64,000 nt of DNA, taken from contig OX485807.1 in assembly GCA_950295325.1 (NCBI GenBank), positions 31,097,666 through 31,161,665 of the forward strand. The letters are read 5' to 3'. The notes below the pieces were generated by a model, which saw nothing but the letters and a program-made list of their open reading frames with translations, was not told the DNA's origin and ran no database searches. Positions 60,308-64,000 of this stretch are shown here, one piece after another. Position 1 is the first letter of the stretch. Each line of letters begins with the position of its first letter. This DNA comes from Polytrichum commune. Its lineage: Eukaryota; Streptophyta; Polytrichopsida; Polytrichales; Polytrichaceae. The translations under genes and the position numbers were made by a program.

Positions 60308-60562
60308 AGGTATAATTGAACCTTATGGCGGGCCACCAGTGTCCCAAATACATCGGAGCCTCCTTAATGATTGGTTTTGTAATTATAAGTGATCGAAAAT
60401 AGGAACCAACTTCGAACATCAGAGCATGTTCAAGACGTCAAGTTAATCTCAATGCCGCTTTGATCGCCTTCAACCGACCATTTTTGACGTTGACACGGGC
60501 TTTAGGGTTTAACTGGTGTATTAAGGGACACGTGTGTCCCGCCATAAGGCTCAATTGTTGCC
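60308..60562. repeat. MITE with about 45-bp terminal inverted repeats
   Basis: The left end reads AAGGTATAATTGAACCTTAT and GGCGGGCCACCAGTGTCCCA. The right end is the reverse: GGGACACGTGTGTCCCGCCA then TAAGGCTCAATTGTTGCCTT. It is about 255 bp with no coding capacity. Confidence 0.7.
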
Positions 60563-61568
60563 TTCAAATTGTGATACAAATCCAAAGTTGCTCAAGTGGG
60601 TATTATCGCAATTTAATTCATATCCGCAACAAGATTTGAAAAAGGTTGTACCCAATATTAAACAAACATTTTTTCTGGAGCTATAAGGGTTGGATAGATA
60701 TGGGTCCTCACATTATCTGAAGAAGTTGGAGAAAATCATGACTTTTTCCACTTGATTGGACTGCGTACTTTGTTATTGGCGATCAACGAGAAAAATGGAG
60801 ACGTGAATGGAGACTGTCCAAGCAGTTTGAAGGTTTGGCACTCCTCACATCAAAATTGTAGTTTGGACAAAGATGAGATGCCATTTGAAGATGATCCGAC
60901 AACGGAAGGTGGAGACATCATTGAAGTTGAATATTGCATGTCAAAGTTGGTTGATATGGCCTTGGGACAAAGAATATAAACCACCTAGTTATGACCTTAT
61001 TGCAGAGCCCTTGATCTCTTTGGATGTTGATGAGAGACCTCCACCTAATGTGAAACTAGCACATGCTCAACATCATGCTCGATTGTTAGCTACATTTTTT
61101 TTTATGAACAACCCATTAGAGTTCACTCCTGCAAACGCAATGGAATTGCATGCATATCGGAGAAGCTCAGTAGGATATATATTGCTAAATTTGTAGTGAC
61201 AAAATCAACGGACTATTGATTCCTTCTCCAAGTCCACATAGATTTCATGAGAAACAATTACATAGTTGTAAAAACGTTTGGAAGAATATTAATTTTCTAT
61301 ATGTGGAAAAATATCCAACGTGTGTTTTCATGAAGTACCTCGTTATTATGACAAAGAGGTCCAGTTTGTCTTCGTATTGAATATGCGACACCTCAGTAAC
61401 GATGGTGTTTTCGTTTCCCAAATGGGTCATATGAAAGAGGTAAGATTGTGGTCACATATGAATCTTGAAATACATGTGGATCCCATCACTTATGTACATG
61501 ATTCGCCTCTATCATATGACAAATCGGACATTGAAAATGTTGTATTTACAAGCATCGTAGTTGTTGTA
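60563..61568 (+). other. Coding-like but unassigned fragments
   Basis: Overlapping frames at 60752-60979 and 60873-61196 and one at 61320-61571 have mixed, protein-like composition, for example PPSYDLIAEPLISLDVDERP and NNPLEFTPANAMELHAYRRS. They are broken by frame changes, and I recognise no domain. They may be part of an unidentified transposon ORF or an old gene. The Harbinger element sits immediately after the last fragment. Confidence 0.3.
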
Positions 61569-61571
61569 TAA

Positions 61572-63018
61572 GAGCATCCGCACCCCTGCTCTCCATACTC
61601 GGCCGCACTGACTTTTGGCAGGCCTGGGCATGAAGGACCCCCCCCCCCACCGCAACCCGGGCAACGACTCTTTGAAGAGCGGGCTCGTCCAAATACTCCC
61701 CTGTCGCGCCATTTTGTAGAGTCTGTGAGTTTTCTATGCGCGCCCAAAAGCATGGTGTTTTTTGGGAGATTTTTTTTTAAAGTGTTGTTTGAAGTGTTTT
61801 TTGGCGCGATGGCAGGTTGTGGGCATCCGCAGTCGGTGCAGCGAGGCCGTGGTCACGGTGGTGCGCGTCGAGGACGTGATCCTTTTGCAGCATAAGACTT
61901 CCACATTGGGGTTCCTGGTTCGCAACAATACGATGAAGTCGAGTTCGAAGGTGTGCAGCGAGGGAGGCCGGCGCCGTGAGTAGACTTCTCTCATGATCAG
62001 TCTCGGCGAGTTGGTTGCGGCCACAGCCGGGGAGCTTCATATATTGCAGGAATCAGGTGCACCTGTTCGTGATTGTGGACCGGGTGGAGCTGCAACATTG
62101 GCAGAGGTCAATGATTGAGCCACAACAGCGACTTGGCAAGATTCGACCGGGCCAACAGGCCCTCAATCACAGGTGAGTGATTATCTAGTCCTCCAACACC
62201 TTCTTCGTCATCAATTATCATATTGTGCAAAATACAACATGTGAACATGATGTTTGATATCACATCCATGCTCCAATGGCGGCACGGGTTTCGAATTATC
62301 GCGAAATGGGCCCGCAACACACCAAAACATCTCTCAACATCCTTGCGCACAACCTCTTGTCTTTCTGCAAAATAGTTGCGCCTCTCATCTTGCAACTGAT
62401 GGATGCTGTGCACGAAACAAGACCACTCAGAATATATACCATCCGTGAGAAGATAATACCGATCATACTGACACCTGTTAACCTTGAACTGCATGTCACG
62501 AGCTTCGCTAGTCAACATGTTGTGGATGAGCGGTGACCGATCCAACACGTTCAAGTCGTTGTTGGAACCCGGCAATCCAAAAAACGCATGCCATATGTGC
62601 AATCCACCATCCGCCACGGCCTCCAAAATAATGGATTTTTTCCCATCTTTGTCACCAAAATCCCCATGCCAAGCCACCGGGCAATTCTTCCACTCGTAAT
62701 GCATGCAATCAAATGAGGCAAACATCCCTGGAAAGCCACGATTAGCATTAATTGCCATTTGTTTATCAAAACCAGCACGTGTAGGTTGCCTCATATGATA
62801 AGCCTCAAACTCAGCCCTAATTGCAAGGCAAAATCGCTTCATAGATCTCATCGTGGTGGTTTCACTAGTCCTGCAATATTCGTCTGTAGCATCAGCACAC
62901 AACCCGTAACATAACATCCTCAAAGCTCTTAGGGTTGTCCCCTCATCATAAGACCATTGTAGAGCCCTCTACCGGCCCTTTGCTGAGTGGTGGATTCAGA
63001 GCAAGGGTGCAGATGCTC
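61572..63018 (-). mobile_element. PIF/Harbinger DNA transposon, structurally complete ends
   Basis: Left end GAGCATCCGCACCCCTGCTC (61572). The right end is the inverse of GAGCATCTGCACCCTTGCTC (to 63018). The terminal repeats are 21 bp with two mismatches. The target duplication is TAA (61569-61571 and 63019-63021), the TWA type expected for Harbinger. The element is 1447 bp and GC-richer than its surroundings. It encodes a truncated transposase on the minus strand. The left part (61800-62100) has a plus-strand frame with QRGRGHGGARRGRDPFAA, possibly a remnant of the second Myb-like protein these elements need. The near-identical ends suggest recent movement, perhaps driven by a full-length relative. 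Confidence 0.88.
62108..62971 (-). CDS. PIF/Harbinger DDE transposase, N-terminally truncated
   Basis: An uninterrupted minus-strand frame. The part from codon LRMLCYGL (62923) is 271 codons, and the frame stays open upstream to 62971, adding RALQWSYDEGTTLRA. The DDE residues are visible, numbered from the LRML leucine: D72 in FASFDCMHYEWKNC, D161 in YYLLTDGIYSEW and E197 in VVRKDVERCFGVL. Further plant Harbinger hallmarks are DEYCRTSETT, WHAFFGLPGSNNDLNVLDRS and CILHNMII. The C-terminus (SLLWLNH) seems natural. Complete relatives have a longer N-terminal helix-turn-helix region that is missing, since only about 50 bases separate the frame from the TIR, and no good ATG precedes the conserved part. 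The core is intact, with no stop or frameshift, so the loss is recent. It probably cannot transpose alone. Confidence 0.88.
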
Positions 63019-64000
63019 TAAAGGTATAGTAACACTAGAAAGTTTGGTTGATGGGAAATGCGTGTGTAGTCGAGGTGTCGTAGAATGGAGGTTTGGTTAA
63101 TTTGGTTGATTAGGCTGTATATAAAAGTCGCATCCAATTGAGCTCAAATGGAAGTCAAATTCAGCAGACCTCCAGCTGCCTCTAACCTCATTTCCAGCTC
63201 ACATTGCCACACATCTAGAGCCTCAACTGCCCAGCCCCTACTTTATACATAATTAAAGTCAAGCTCCCTTTTCAATCTAACTCCATCCCATTAATTATTA
63301 AGTTCTTAAGAGCGGTCTCTAAAGTCTCCCGGTGGAATTATGGTCGAGCTGGCTCAAAGGTGAAAGTAACGCATGTGGAGCGAGCATATATACCTCTCAA
63401 CTTCTCAACCATCCAATGTAAAGCCTTGAAATAGTATGTAGCTCACAATGAGTTGTAAACATCCCAAAATAGTTTAGTCCGAGTGATTTGAATTTAGAAA
63501 GGGGTGAGTGGCCAACAAATCTAGAAAGGGGGTCCGGTTTTTATGTTGGGTGGCTAAGACTCTAAGAGGTACATTCATATGCGATAATTCTCTCTCCTAA
63601 ATTTGGGAGCTTATGCATAAGTCACTCATCTTCTCTCAAGGCTTGAATTAACATGTTATGTACACTCTAAGCTCTGCAATATCAACCTCTTTAATGTCAC
63701 TCCTTCTCTTGTATTCCGAAACCCTACAAAACGGATGTTCTCAGTTTTAAATCTCACTCCTTATTGTCATATTATCCTTCCATATAACATGTAATTATTG
63801 TTTCTCAAGTCCACCTCACTTGTTGGTTTGCCTTTGCAAGATGAACATCACTCAAGTTGAGTGTTGTTCATTTTGCAAAGGTAGTCCACTGTAAGTGGGA
63901 AATGATTCTCATGAAATTCCCACAAATCATGGCACTAGGGGAGCAACACCCTACTGTTGAGTAGTGTTCAGGAAGATTTCTAGGAATAATCGATCAAAAT
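63019..64000. other. Right-hand flank, no gene recognised
   Basis: No supported gene. Contains the foldback described at 63815-63898. Confidence 0.35.
63815..63898. repeat. Compact foldback (arms of about 40 bp, no loop)
   Basis: Left arm CACTTGTTGGTTTGCCTTTG, then CAAGATGAACATCACTCAA. Right arm GTTGAGTGTTGTTCATTTTG, then CAAAGGTAGTCCACTGTAAG. The pairing is strong in the loop-proximal 28 bases, with only two mismatches. It has the shape of a small-RNA precursor or a tiny MITE. Confidence 0.55.

Overview
This window looks like nuclear DNA of a land plant, probably a seed-free or otherwise non-flowering one. The reasons are AT-rich intergenic DNA packed with small transposons, multi-exon genes with GT-AG introns, a chloroplast-type preprotein, and an intact organellar HslU (ClpY) gene, a protein I believe flowering plants lack. 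The organism call is inference; a club moss, fern or similar plant would fit.

Only two host genes look intact, both on the + strand and close together. The first (14864-19843, 10 exons, 351 codons when spliced by hand) encodes a predicted plastid membrane protein of a family I could not name. The second (22677-30329, 14 exons, 518 codons) encodes a mitochondrion-targeted HslU ATPase with Walker A, Walker B, arginine finger, sensor 2 and the C-terminal tail that docks on the HslV peptidase. A broken 3' fragment of serine racemase lies on the - strand at 747-1822.

The rest is mainly mobile DNA. Five decayed copies of one LINE-like retroelement (about 3.5-4.1, 6.4-7.9, 31.6-33.7, 51.6-52.7 and 53.1-54.3 kb) share a CxxC...HxxxxC finger, an RHNKA motif and a restriction-like (PD...E...K) endonuclease. 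One copy also has a readable RNase H domain upstream. This architecture recalls the Dualen/RandI elements known from green algae. Two Ty1/copia relics (about 9.6-11.25 and 20.4-21.0 kb), a hAT-like transposase relic (43.6-43.9 kb) and a structurally complete PIF/Harbinger element (61572-63018) with TIRs, a TAA target duplication and an N-terminally truncated DDE transposase are also present.

Several non-autonomous families recur: A (AGGGYCACTTCACAC ends, about 500 bp, five copies, one inside an HslU intron), B (about 200 bp, ends near CCGATTATGCCC), C (about 220 bp MITE), D (GGGTGCAAGC ends, about 615 bp, 4-bp target duplications), E (long terminal repeats around TGCTCAAAATATGATAACC) and G (shared between an HslU intron and 57.5 kb). 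Insertions inside insertions (6781-7033, 37313-37567, 55896-56231) give a relative history. Several compact foldbacks (8436-8582, 46177-46265, 47949-48322, 63815-63898) could make hairpin RNA. Long stretches, notably 11.25-14.5, 43.9-46.2 and 48.3-51.6 kb, hold nothing I can identify.
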